A DNA stretch of 64,000 bases from Ascarosepion bandense (Eukaryota; Mollusca; Cephalopoda; Sepiida; Sepiidae). The notes under the pieces are model-generated. The model saw nothing but the letters and a program-made list of their open reading frames with translations, was not told the DNA's origin and did not search any database. Each line of letters opens with the position of its first letter. Position 1 is the first letter of the stretch. Position numbers and translations under genes: made by a program. This document shows, piece after piece, positions 10,975-21,104 of the stretch. The DNA lies in contig JBBBDQ010001156.1 of the NCBI GenBank assembly GCA_037127315.1, forward strand, positions 412,001-476,000, given 5' to 3'.

Positions 10975-11745
10975 AAGTCAGTCAGTCAGTCAATAAAGTG
11001 CGCTACGTGATACATACCTGAGTGAGAATGTCTCGAAAGAGACATAACTAACTGTTCTGGAGAGATATTGTTGTAGAGTAATATCCTGGTCCTACCCAGC
11101 AATGGGTATGGCCCGAGTCATAAAAGACCGCGACGGGAACGAACTAGAGAATAGAACTAGAGAGCGTCAGAGAGATAGTGTGTTCGTGACTATATGAGAG
11201 TCTACGTCATTACATGGCAGTGATTAAGATTATCCGTTAATATACGAGAGTCGACAGCCATCGACCTTAGACGTGAGTTAAACGTCACTAGACGGAAGCT
11301 TTCTTCTCAAGACGGACGCATACGTCCTATACAGAGACATTGCCTTCATAAGTGTTATTCGTGTTAATTATTCGTGGATGTACTTGTATTTGGTTTATTG
11401 TACTAACGTATAATAAAACTGTATTTATATATACTCAGTGTTAAGAGTTATTTCTGGCACAATTCTTTCTCTGTTTATCCCCCCCCCTCCGGGATACAAC
11501 ACTGAGTAGCAATTTTCCTGCATTAGATTGACATTACATTCTGGTGTAGACTGGTTGTCAATCAAGGCTATAGAATCAAAGCTCTACTGCTATTTAACCC
11601 ATAGCTGTAGGAAAGAAATAGATTAATACATTTCCCAATGGTATCTGCGCGCAAATGAATGTAACTAATATCAACTGGAATTCGAACTCGGCTCTCCGAC
11701 TTCTCGTTCCGAGCCGATATCCACTGCACCGCTAGGATTCTGTAC
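10975..11745 (-). repeat. SINE-A copy split by an LTR-like insertion
   Basis: The 3' part (CAGT tail, TGTCTCGAAAGAGACAT) lies at 10975-11068. The core and tRNA-like head (TAGACTGGTTG, AATTCGAACTCGGC, CCGAGCCGATATCCACTG) lie at 11502-11745. The two halves are collinear with intact copies, so the middle is an insertion. Confidence 0.85.
11069..11501 (+). mobile_element. Solo-LTR-like element inside SINE-A
   Basis: 433 bp with TGTTGTA at the left end and its inverse TACAACA at the right, giving TG...CA termini. AATAAAACTG near 11412 serves as a polyadenylation-like signal and a C-rich stretch precedes the end. A clean target duplication is not visible, so the exact edges and orientation are uncertain. 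Confidence 0.6.
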
Positions 11746-11857
11746 ATGAATTGTACCTCTCTGGATAGTGGTTGGTCGTCGAGAGCGCGTCGTTTTAATT
11801 GTCGAATAGGAGACATAAAAAGCAAATTTCGATATATATTAGATAATGGAAACATTA

Positions 11858-12180
11858 GGCCGTCTGCGCAGATTGGCTTTCTCTACTACCGCCCGTTATT
11901 TTTTGTACCCTTCTAAAGTCTGTTCTGTCATACATTTGCTCAAACCCATCAAATGTATCACGTGTTGCTTTCTCCTGTTTCTCTTTCCCTCCATATCTCC
12001 TTTGAGTATCAGATTCTTCAAGCTCTACTTCCTCATTATTTGTCAAATTAACTTCATCTCTATTTTCCTCATGTTGAATATCAGTTTCTATTAGGTTTCC
12101 ATTTACGCCAAAACCTTGTTGCTAACATGTTCGGTGTATGGTATCCCCAGCATTCTTCTGTAGAAACCAAATTTCGGTTA
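11858..12180 (-). pseudogene. LINE-B fragment
   Basis: Reverse-strand sequence parallels the C-terminal part of LINE-B: the RKxILSIRKRQ to MxYVLK interval, including a worn match to KATRDTFDGFEQMYDRTDF (QWITYLKxLxRWMTE in better copies). Stops and small deletions break every frame. Confidence 0.7.
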
Positions 12181-12211
12181 GTTAAATCTTTTCTTCATCT
12201 TTTATTTAAAC

Positions 12212-12396
12212 TGAACTATCGCCCGGTTCACACTCCACCCACGTCTATTGAACAGGTGTAGAGGCTCATCCCTTGTTCTCTGTTTAGGATGTGGTTTCCG
12301 GCTTTCTCTTTTCCAATCTTTTCAGTCTTACGTAGCCCCCTGCACACCAATGACCTTACTGCCTTGCCCGGGGTGATATGATTAAAAAAAAAACAT
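12212..12396 (+). repeat. SINE-B copy with LINE-A-type 3' tail
   Basis: Body blocks CGCCCGGTTCACACTCCACC, GTCTATTGAACAGGTG and GGATGTGGTTTCCGGC are followed by the tail CGTAGCCCCCTGCAC, GCCTTGCCCGGGGTGATA and GATTAAAAAAAA. The tail matches the end of LINE-A (59130-59200), as expected of a SINE that borrows the LINE enzyme. No clear tRNA-like promoter boxes were found. Confidence 0.8.
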
Positions 12397-13374
12397 CTGG
12401 AAAAAAAACAGTACTTATTGCCTTTAGCCTCATTACAATTTAACACTATGTATGATAAAAGGTATGCTATATTTATGGGTTAAAATGCTCAGTATCACTT
12501 ATAGAGTGTATGTACATATAAATGTGGATATTAAAGTCAAAACCCAGAGGCGAGTTTAAGTTTCATGCTAAACTCAATTGTCAGGCCATATTGCGTTTAG
12601 CAATGAAACAGTCTTTCACATGTCATTATAGGCAATTTAACATTCCGTAATCATCATAAACCAATTGATTTCGTTCGTCCCGCTGCGGGCATCAATTAGA
12701 AACCAACAGATATCGTCTACTGATTATTTAAACAATTATTAATTGATACCGGCTTCTTTCTTTTATGATTCGATTCTACATGACTACTCTACGGTTTATG
12801 GGGCAACCATTTTGTGATTCATGACATTACGTCATTTCCAAGTGTATTTGACCGCAAATAGACCTTAAATGATAGTGCTACCAACCTTCACACACTCCTA
12901 AGAAAGAAGAAGTAAAAACATGGCGGCAGCGTAGAGCAAAGTATGCAAAAGTCAGCTAATGAGAAACTAAAATATATTTTATTCCCCTCTTCTTTATTTG
13001 TATAAGCGAAAAAAAAGTGTAGCTTTTGCAATGAAAATTACAAAACACACCCCTTTTAAAAGTACTTGTTTTCTCTTCAACATGCTTTTCCACTGTTTAG
13101 GAGTTCGATATTAACATTACTTGTGAGATTTTTTAAAATTCCAAAGATTAGGTATCTCTACGAATTCGCTGAAAAAATAAGCATAGTATGAAAAATAAAG
13201 GCCCCGAATAAATAAAAACAATGTTTTATCTGTTAAATATTCATGTTATTATTGAGAGGATAGATTAAAGTATTTGTTGATTATTTTTAAAAATATTTGA
13301 TTGTTTCTAACAAGTTCAAAATTTTAGTGTAACACATCACTAAATAAATCCCGGCGCTAACTAATAAAAAAACA
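12397..13374. other. AT-rich region without a recognisable gene
   Basis: No repeat shared with the window and no extended frame was seen. Confidence 0.4.
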
Positions 13375-14013
13375 ACTTTTAGGCAGAATTCGACTTTATT
13401 CATCAACATAGTCTCATTCTAGAGTAATACATTAATTCCAACGCTTCTCTAACAATCCAATGTTTTTCTTGTAGAACGATTAGTCTTTGGACTCAAATAC
13501 GCCTCAGTTTCCAATACCACTTCTTCATTAGAGCCAAATCTCTTGACTGGGATCATTCTTTTGAGGTCTGCAAACAGCCAGTAGGTGCTGGAGGGCAGAT
13601 CTAGAGAATAGGGTGGATACGGAAGCAATTCAAGTGGAATTCATGTAGTTTTGCTATCATTGCGATCGACTTGTGATACAGTGCGTTATTTTGGTGAAAG
13701 ATCACTTTTTTCTTCTTCATTTTCTGGCTGTTTTGGGCGATTTCTTCCTTCAAACGCACCAATAATGCTATATAATATTTGCTATTGATGGTTATTCCTT
13801 TCTCTTTCCTTTCAAAATATCTTATAAATCTTAAAATAAGGAGGCCAAAATTTTGCTTGCCGATGTTTGCGTCTTTGGTTGATTTGGCTGACTGCCAATA
13901 TGACTCCAGAGTAGAGTGATCGATCCATGTTATATCTCTTGTCATGTATTTACGAAAAAACTGATCTTGTTGCGTTGAAACAGTTGAAAACAACGCTCTG
14001 AATCGTCAACACG
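13375..14013 (-). pseudogene. Mariner transposase, C-terminal two thirds
   Basis: Minus strand. DSERCFQLFQRNK is followed by a worn first catalytic block (TRDITWIDH for the usual VDETWIHH), then GITINSKYYIALLVRLKEEI and KKVIFHQNNALYHKS. The C-terminal LLEKHWI and YYSRMRL region follows toward 13375. In active mariners the second block is HQDNA, with a catalytic Asp; here it is HQNNA, and the first Asp-Glu block is also changed. A frameshift separates the C-terminal part. The N-terminal DNA-binding domain is absent. Confidence 0.85.
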
Positions 14014-15452
14014 TTGTTTGATGAAAATTTATATATAAATATTTTAGGAAAATCTTTGTACGAATATTTTTTACATATGTTACCCACCAATTAATTTCCG
14101 GAAATGTCTAGAAATGTCTGTAAATTTGCCCATATAACTAATGATAATTGTATTCTGGAGTCATTAGAGAATGCTAATCAAGTGTCTATGTTTTTCTAAA
14201 TTAGCCCTTTTTCCGAAAATCTGCTTCAAAGCGTGAAAACAAAGATGCAATAAAATTGTGCCATTTTTTACTTAAATAAACTTTTAATTGGTTTTATAAC
14301 CAATATATATTAAAAATATCATAGTCTAAAAAGAAAAAATTCAATGAATAATGAATTTTTACAAGAATGTTTTTCATTTTGATTATTTTTTTATAATAAC
14401 TTATAAAGTTTAAATTTTTTTAAAATGTCCACCATTATTGTTAACGCTAGGATTTTAAGTTACTGTTTGAAGACTATGTTTAATAATCGAAAATTGAAAA
14501 CCTTAACACAAATAATTTAATTATTTGGTTTTTAAAATAATTCAAACATTTTAATTTCGTGCGTATGCGAAATCAGCTTTGTGTTTTCCCGTACATTTTG
14601 AGGGGTCGTTAGATGTCTCTCATCTTCGTACAGCCGAAGTGTATTTTTTTTATCCCTTTATTAACGGGATACAATGGTTGAAATATTTCTTGCAGTGTAT
14701 AAAACCTACACTCGCCTGGCTAATCGTTGGTTATCCCATTAATCAAATCGAATCGCCTAATTGTGATTTCCGGAGTCCTTTAAATATTCGACTCTATATT
14801 GATTTGTTGCTGCGGTTGAGAAACACTTCAAGTGCTGGTTGACTAGAGCCGATACCCTAAAGAAGACGAGGAAGAAGAAGGAAAGGAAACGTCGGCTCAA
14901 CAAGTCCCTGAAGAAAGAAGTTTTCGGCTACGGGAATCTTGTCTTGTCAGCATTCCGAATGTAAGAGAACAGCATTTATATTTCCAGCTTCTCGTAAGTA
15001 CATGGTGTTTGTGTTCGTAAAGCGCACCTCCTTCTTTCCCTTTGGTTATTTCGTGAATTGGTCGCTATATTTTATTGTATGTTCCTAGATGAGTTTTGAC
15101 GCTAAAATTATTTTAATAATTTTAATATTTAATTTTTAATATTTAATATTTAATTTAATTTTAATTTTAATTTTTAATATTTAATATTTTTTAATTTTAA
15201 TATTTAATTTAATATTTTGATAATTTTAGCAGTTTTCCTGTCTTTATTGTACATATTTCTAATGCCAATCATTTTTTGAACTGTACATGTTAAATGTAGA
15301 AACCTTTTTATGTATTCTAATTTTATATGTTGTAATAAACAATTATATAATTGAGACGCAGGCACTTTTAATCTTATTATGCTTTGCCGCAGTAAACACC
15401 TCGTTAGAGAGAAGAGTTGCTCCCCTTGAACACGGGGAAAATGTGTGTTATT
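14014..15452. other. AT-rich region; low complexity at 15100-15235
   Basis: An 87-codon open stretch at 14579-14842 has no recognisable motif and may be chance. The segment 14855-14990 is GA-rich. 15100-15235 is made of TTTAATATTTAA-type units. Confidence 0.4.
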
Positions 15453-15540
15453 TGGCAGGATTCGAACCTGCAACCCATATTCACCTAGAGAAAATCACTA
15501 TGCGATCTGGCGCGTCTTAGACCTCTCGACCACGAAAGAC
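15453..15540 (-). pseudogene. tRNA-Leu-like pseudogene or SINE head
   Basis: Minus strand: A box TGGTCGAGAGG, a long variable-arm region, and a T arm GCAGG-TTCGAAT-CCTGC with B box GGTTCGAATCC. The class II layout and GAGGTCTAAG segment resemble tRNA-Leu. The acceptor stem does not close (5' GTCTTTC has no matching 3' strand) and the anticodon stem is weak, so it is not a working tRNA gene. Confidence 0.6.
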
Positions 15541-15772
15541 GATCAGTCTAAGCAAAGTCAAATTAAGCCTATAACACAATTTTCGAATTTATCGTAATAA
15601 CCATATCTGCTCTGAAATGTATCTTAATGTCAACAAATGTAATTTCCGTAACATGTTTAGATTGGTTGATATTACGTTACATTTCAGAGCAGAAATGGTT
15701 ATTACGAGGAATTATAGTCATGTGTTATAGGATTAATTTGACTTCGTTAAGACTGATCGTCATTCGTGGTAC
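15528..15772. repeat. Long inverted repeat, arms about 105 bp
   Basis: The left arm (CCACGAAAGACGATCAGTC ... CTGCTCTGAAATGTA) and the right arm (TACATTTCAGAGCAG-like ... GACTGATCGTCATTCGTGG) are about 85-90 percent complementary, with a short loop near 15640-15675. The left arm begins inside the tRNA-like segment, so this may be two head-to-head SINE copies or a fold-back element. Confidence 0.85.
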
Positions 15773-16169
15773 ACAAAATTCTATATTATAATAAGGGGGC
15801 TATTCATGCTTTTTGTGTGATAAAACGAATAAATTGAAGCCGGAGAATACAAATCGCCTGAAGATACACATGGTAGAAACCTAGGTCACGTAATAACTCG
15901 TTTACAAAGGAAAATATTTAAAAGTTCTACAATAGAGTTGAATTGAACACTTTTTAATACAAATGTGCATTGGTCTAATTTTATTATGACCAAAAGCTAA
16001 GTCATTAATCAATCAATCAATATATATATATATATATATATCCTCTCAAAATAGCAAGGAATCGTCGGATCAGTTCATCCTCTTTACTACCAGTTATAAA
16101 CTCTACTACTAATTATGAAAGCTTTTGTCGCGTATTTACTCTTTATGGTGCTTTATTATTTCATATTTT
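15773..16169. other. Unclassified; TA tract at 16021-16041
   Basis: No gene signal. A short TA run follows ATCAATCAATCAA. Confidence 0.4.
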
Positions 16170-16176
16170 GGAATAA

Positions 16177-16229
<53 letters not shown>

Positions 16230-16328
16230 GTCTGTCTGTCTGTACCAATGTATTCATTCTATATATCTATCAACGCCAGTTTTATTCATTTACACCAGAC
16301 ATAGGAGATTATATTACCAAGTTTATCT

Positions 16329-16386
<58 letters not shown>

Positions 16387-16483
16387 GTCTGTCTGTCTGT
16401 CTGTACCAATGTTATCATTCTATATATCTATCAACGCCAGTTTTATTCATTTACACCAGACATAGGAGACTATATTACCAAGT

Positions 16484-16525
<42 letters not shown>

Positions 16526-16622
16526 GTCTGTCTGTCTGTCTGTACCAATGTTATCATTCTATATATCTATCAACGCCAGTTTTATTCATTTACACCAGAC
16601 ATAGGAGACTATATTACCAAGT

Positions 16623-16680
<58 letters not shown>

Positions 16681-16785
16681 GTCTGTCTGTCTGTCTGTCT
16701 GTCTGTACCAATGTTATCATTCTATATATCTATCAACGCCAGTTTTATTCATTTACACCAGACATAGGAGACTATATTACCAAGT

Positions 16786-16835
<50 letters not shown>

Positions 16836-16836
16836 G
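16170..16836. repeat. TATC/TGTC higher-order array
   Basis: Five TATC runs. The first four end in TGTC units and are followed by an 80-90 bp non-repetitive spacer (TACCAATG ... CAACGCCAGTTTTATTC ... CACCAGACATAGGAG). Spacers are nearly identical, so the whole unit was amplified, not just the tetranucleotide. The open frames of repeated SIYL are an artefact of the repeat. Confidence 0.95.
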
Positions 16837-17902
16837 TTGATATATTTTTATATATCTAAGATAATCAATTCAGGTAATAATATATTCTACATTAATTTTC
16901 TTTCTACATCTTTGTTTTTCTCCATCCCAATCTGATTTTCTTACACACTCTAACTCCACCCATCCCCCTTTCTCACTCACAATATCTCTGATTGCCCGAC
17001 TAATATACATATATAGCCCTATTTTCAGATCGCTGTTATTAATTTTAAGTGATTTTCAAGATGAGAGGAGGTTTCTCTAGAATTGGAGGGTATGATTATT
17101 TTTGACGGGTAAAGTAGCCGAAATGTTATCAAGTAAAAAATACCGGTGCAGAGCACAATGACTGCAAAATTATTTTTAAGCAAATTTATCAAAACGATGC
17201 TAGTCAAAATATTTTTCAATGGGTTTTGACGATTTGTGACTCTAGGTCGGAATACGGCCTTGAGAATTTCCTGTGACAGGGATTGGGGTTTTTTCTTCTT
17301 CTATTGGAAATTGAAATGGTTGAATGTAATAGTTTTCATTTCGAGCTGGTAAGCGTTATACGGTGAGGCCAATGGAAACCCTATTCATCAATTTCCCACG
17401 CCGGTGTAAGTGCCTGTTTAACAAAACTAGTGCACAAGACGAAATTAGTTAGTTCGGCTCCCGCCTTTTGGGATGAGAGGTTGGGAAGTGATTGAATGAC
17501 GGATTGAAAAATACAGTCGTACCTAAACGGGCCTGCTGCTAGGAACAAGGCGGAAGAAAGTGATACTGCAAGAGACGGTAAGTCCAAATTCAACCAACTG
17601 GAAGTTGAATAACCATCGTCCCATATGAATAATACAAGAATATTATCGTGCTACTGAAATATCAGCCAACTAATATTACTTTTTCTTCACTTATTTTGAC
17701 TTGTAATATATAATAAAATTGAATCAAACCGCGTCCTTGCGATCTTAAATCTTGTTCTCATCATATACCAACCTTCGTTTATCTGGACCAGCCACGTCAA
17801 TTGATAATAAGCGGTCCTACATTGGCTAATCCGAGATCAACAACACGACGTGGGCGGAATTGGCCAAAGATCAGGGAGGTTGACTGGACGCAGTCAGATG
17901 CG
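16837..17902. other. Unclassified region
   Basis: No recognisable coding motif or repeat copy. Short frames near 17025 and 17381 look like chance. Confidence 0.4.
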
Positions 17903-17914
17903 TTATATATATAT

Positions 17915-18215
17915 ACGCTCTGACATCCTGATTGAGCACTCTAGAAGAATGGTAGGCTTTGAAAAAGCAGTAGCTACTCTAGCATCTACGCATCGTTCAT
18001 TCAGTAATGAATTAGAACACTCTCAGCTACGGGCGTATGTTTACATGGTATATCACACGCTAAAAGCCTGCCTTTTTTCTACCGAGTGCCCGTAGTTCAG
18101 AGGTAGAATCGTCTACTGATGTCAATTCGGTTGGGTTTCAATTCTGGCTAAAAGCAATCGGATGTCTAACTGTACTGATGGACTGTGATGCAGGGAAACA
18201 GATTTGTCTGCGGAT

Positions 18216-18220
<5 letters not shown>
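17915..18220 (+). repeat. Family-H repeat, copy H2 (tRNA-headed, hammerhead-tailed)
   Basis: Full-length copy between two TA tracts. Order: a 5' region (ACGCTCTGACATCCTGATTG ... GGCGTATGTTTACATG in worn form), a tRNA-like part with A box TAGTTCAGAGG and B-box relic GGTTTCAATTC, a linker with AATCGGATGTCTAAC, then the hammerhead. It ends GCGGATGACTATATA. The arrangement parallels Schistosoma Sm-alpha, a SINE-like family that also carries a hammerhead. Confidence 0.85.
18170..18216 (+). ncRNA. Hammerhead ribozyme, copy H2 (core mutated)
   Basis: Stem I CTGTA pairs with TGCGG using wobbles. The core is CTGATGG (last A changed to G). Stem II CTGT pairs with GCAG. GAAA follows, and stem III ACAG pairs with TTGT around a two-base loop before the expected cleavage site GTC. 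The A to G change in the core should reduce or abolish cleavage. Confidence 0.75.
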
Positions 18221-18264
<44 letters not shown>

Positions 18265-18584
18265 TATTAGGACTTTGAATACGTTCTCACTGTTTTCCTA
18301 CAGATGGCGTTCCCAGAAATATGTGCGTGTAATTTCAGATGGTAAAGCATCTCTAAGGAATTACTACTAAATAAGCTTGAAATTCAGTGTAAATCATTTC
18401 GCCGAAGTGTAAACAACTTTTTTTTTTCATCGCGTTAAATATGTCGGATTTCGTGCCAAAGAATGTGTATATTTGTGGAGAGATTTACTACACTAATTTA
18501 TTCAAAAGAAATCTGAAGCCGAAGCACAGAGGATTCTTGTTGAGAGTTACAACGACCAGGCTCTGTCGGAAACAACAAGCGGGG

Positions 18585-18853
18585 TGTTGTGGAGTAGTTG
18601 TCGCACTGAAGGTTATAATCGCGCTATGTCGGTTGCTAAACGACTTAACGCAGCCAAAATGTTAGGAACTTGGTAATCTTCCACTGTAAGCTGATTCCTT
18701 AGTATTCGGCTAACTGCCGACTAATAGCAACAGCCTCGTGGTTCTACTAAACTCCAATAGAAGTCTAAAGAACTTCCATGAATTCCTGTTAACTCTTAAT
18801 AATATAGGAGAGAGGGTCCATTATCTGAGGAATAGGTGTGTTTCCCCATAACA
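18585..18853. mobile_element. LTR-like insertion with 5-bp duplication (copy 1)
   Basis: Ends TGTTGTGG and CCATAACA are near-perfect inverted termini of the TG...CA type. Flanks CGGGG (18580-18584) and CGGAG (18854-18858) look like a five-base target duplication with one change. A second copy is at 40417-40703. A TATA-like AATAATATAGG lies near the right end. No internal retroviral-type region is present, so it is a solo LTR or a small non-autonomous element. Confidence 0.7.
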
Positions 18854-19014
18854 CGGAGATATGTTTAGACGCTTCAAAATGATTTTGATGTTGAAGAGAA
18901 AGAACGCTCTGGCACACCGAAATAGTTTGAAGATGAAGAATTGGAGGGATTATTTCATGAAGACTCATGTCAGACGCAAACTGAATTTGCATAATCATGA
19001 GGAGTTGATCACAC

Positions 19015-19015
<1 letters not shown>

Positions 19016-19064
<49 letters not shown>

Positions 19065-19068
19065 TCTT

Positions 19069-19102
<34 letters not shown>

Positions 19103-19110
19103 TTTTTATT

Positions 19111-19146
<36 letters not shown>

Positions 19147-19170
19147 GTTTTATTCTTCCTGCTTGTCTGC

Positions 19171-19214
<44 letters not shown>

Positions 19215-19218
19215 TCTT

Positions 19219-19252
<34 letters not shown>

Positions 19253-19260
19253 TTTTTATT

Positions 19261-19305
<45 letters not shown>

Positions 19306-19317
19306 ATTCTGTTCCTC

Positions 19318-19355
<38 letters not shown>

Positions 19356-19397
19356 TCTTTATTATCTATCTATCTATCTATCTATCTATTTTTTATT

Positions 19398-19433
<36 letters not shown>

Positions 19434-19457
19434 GTTTTATTCTTCCTGCTTGTCTGC

Positions 19458-19513
<56 letters not shown>

Positions 19514-19556
19514 TCTTTATTATCTATCTATCTATCTATTTTTTATTTATTATCTG

Positions 19557-19617
<61 letters not shown>

Positions 19618-19648
19618 GTATCTCATTCTGTTCTTATCTATCTAAATA
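19016..19648. repeat. TATC array with recurring spacer words
   Basis: TATC runs separated by CTTTTCTTTAT, ATTTTTTATTTAT and a longer word containing GTTTTATTCTTCCTGC. Blocks of several words repeat, showing segmental duplication within the array. It lies inside the mariner copy. Confidence 0.95.
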
Positions 19649-19807
19649 GACGGTTTTAAAACGTCTGAAAGCATTACGAAATGCCAAGCAAGGACATTGG
19701 GTGTCGTATAAGTTAAAGCCGAGGGACGTCTAACAGAGTTTTGTCAAATCTGAATAGCTACTTCAACTTCAGAGGAGGAAAGGTTTTTTGCATCGTATCG
19801 TGACCGG

Positions 19808-20230
19808 ACAACAGTGAATGCTGGAATATATCATCGAAAATGAGGACAAAACTAGAAGCAGCGGAAATGTGGTTCTACAGAAGGATGCTGCGGATATCGT
19901 GGACCGAGCATGCAAGCAACGATGAGGTGTTGGAAAGAATGGCAACGAAAAAGAAATTAATACTGAGCACCAGGAAGAGATAACTGAAGTTCCTGGAACA
20001 CGCAATGAGGAAGGAAAACCTGGAGAACCTGATACTGACTGGCCAGATAAAAGGCAAGAGAGAAGGAGGAAGGCAGTGGATAACATATTTGGTGAACCTG
20101 ATCAGGTGGATGACGGAACGGGGATTGCTAGGAGTAACAGGAGCACGCATACTGGGAGCCACAAGGGATAGGGAGACGTGGAGAACCATGATCGCCTACG
20201 TCCTGATAGGACAGGGCACATAGAAGAAGA
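19808..20230 (+). mobile_element. LINE-B insertion, 5' truncated, with 11-bp duplication
   Basis: Flanked by ATCGTGACCGG at 19797-19807 and 20231-20241, an exact target duplication. It encodes KMRTKLEAAEMWFYRRMLRI, then WTEHASNDEVLERM, then KKLILSTRKR, then ENLILTGQI, WITYLVNLIRWMTERG and MIAYVLIGQGT, with one in-frame stop. It ends in an AGAAGAAGA tail. 5' truncation plus target duplication is the hallmark of LINE retrotransposition. Confidence 0.92.
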
Positions 20231-20771
20231 ATCGTGACCGGCTATGAAAAGTGGTCACAGTATGATAACCCTAAGCATAGAATTTTGTGGGTAACCCTGG
20301 CCATGCATTAACATCGGTAGCAAAAGCCGAATATCTATTGTTCGAAGCTTCGGCTTTCCATTTCGTGGAATCAGCTGGATGTAGTTTATCATGAGCTGTT
20401 CAAACAGGTCGAAACTATCGCGGGAGACCGCCATCTTGATGAGTCTGAGCCGAGCATTGAAGAAAAAACGGCCACTATAGGAGCAGAGACAAGACAAAGT
20501 GATTTTTCAGCATGACAACGCCTGGCGATATGTTGCAAAAAGTGTGAAAACCAACTTAAAACTGGGAAGCCCCTGTTATATTCCCAAGAAATTGCCGCGT
20601 CCGATTATCATTTGTTCCGATCGATAGTACATAGCCTTTCTGGGCATCGCTTTCATTCTCATGAACAGAAATAGTGTGACTCTTGTTTAGCCTCAAAAAC
20701 GAGTTGCTTTCCGACTTGAAATTCAAATAGATAGAAAAAATAGTGGTTAACGATGGACAATAATTTCAGTG

Positions 20772-21042
20772 ACATGGGAGAGTGGTAGACCTTGTAAACA
20801 GTAGCTACTCCGGCATTTACGCACCGCTCATTCGATAATGAATTGAAGCACTGTAGCTATTAGGCGTGTTTATACGCGCTAAAAGGCCTGCCTTCTTCTA
20901 CTGGACGCTGGTGGCCTAGGAGTAGAATCGCCGACTGACGCCAATTCGATTGGGTTTCAATCCTGGATTAGGAAGCGACCGGAGATCTATGCCGTACTGA
21001 TGAGCTGTAATACAACGAAACAGGTCTGTCTGCGGATGACTA
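20772..21042 (+). repeat. Family-H repeat, copy H3, 5' truncated
   Basis: Starts within the family at GGTAGACCTTGTAAACAG, immediately after the mariner C-terminus. It has A box TGGCCTAGGAG and B-box relic GGTTTCAATCC, then the hammerhead, GCGGATGACTATATA and a TA tract. Its position suggests insertion into the mariner 3' end. Confidence 0.85.
20991..21036 (+). ncRNA. Hammerhead ribozyme, copy H3
   Basis: Stem I CCGTA (20992-20996) pairs with TGCGG (21031-21035). Core CTGATGA is at 20997-21003. Stem II GCTGT pairs with ACAAC with one C-A mismatch. GAAA follows, and stem III ACAG pairs with CTGT around a GT loop, with cleavage site GTC ending at 21030. All invariant core bases are present, so this copy may still cleave slowly. 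Confidence 0.85.
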
Positions 21043-21104
21043 TATAAATATATATATATATATATGTATGTGTATGTGTGATTGTAAATATAGAGAGTGT
21101 GATA

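Larger units (their letters stand above)
18266..20771 (+). pseudogene. Mariner transposon split by three later insertions
   Basis: The 5' end (TTAGGACTTTGAATACG, GATGGCGTTCCC) and untranslated part precede MSDFVPKNVYICGEIYYTN at 18441. The frame then shifts, and an LTR-like element separates it from MFRRFKNDFDV-type sequence at 18861. Next come the FHEDSCQTQTEFA helix region, a TATC array, LKRLKALRNAK and RRKGFLHRIVTG. A LINE-B insertion follows, then KWSQYDNPK, QHDNAWRYVAKSVKTNL, SDYHLFRSI and a C-terminus ending near DGQ-like codons. The second catalytic block keeps HDN. Many stops show that it is dead, but the order of insertions is readable. Confidence 0.9.

Noticed and set aside
14579..14842. 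87-codon frame
   Set aside because: No motif and no homolog that I recognise; length is compatible with chance in this composition.
15453..15540. Functional tRNA-Leu gene
   Set aside because: The acceptor stem does not pair and the anticodon arm is weak, so it is listed as a pseudogene.
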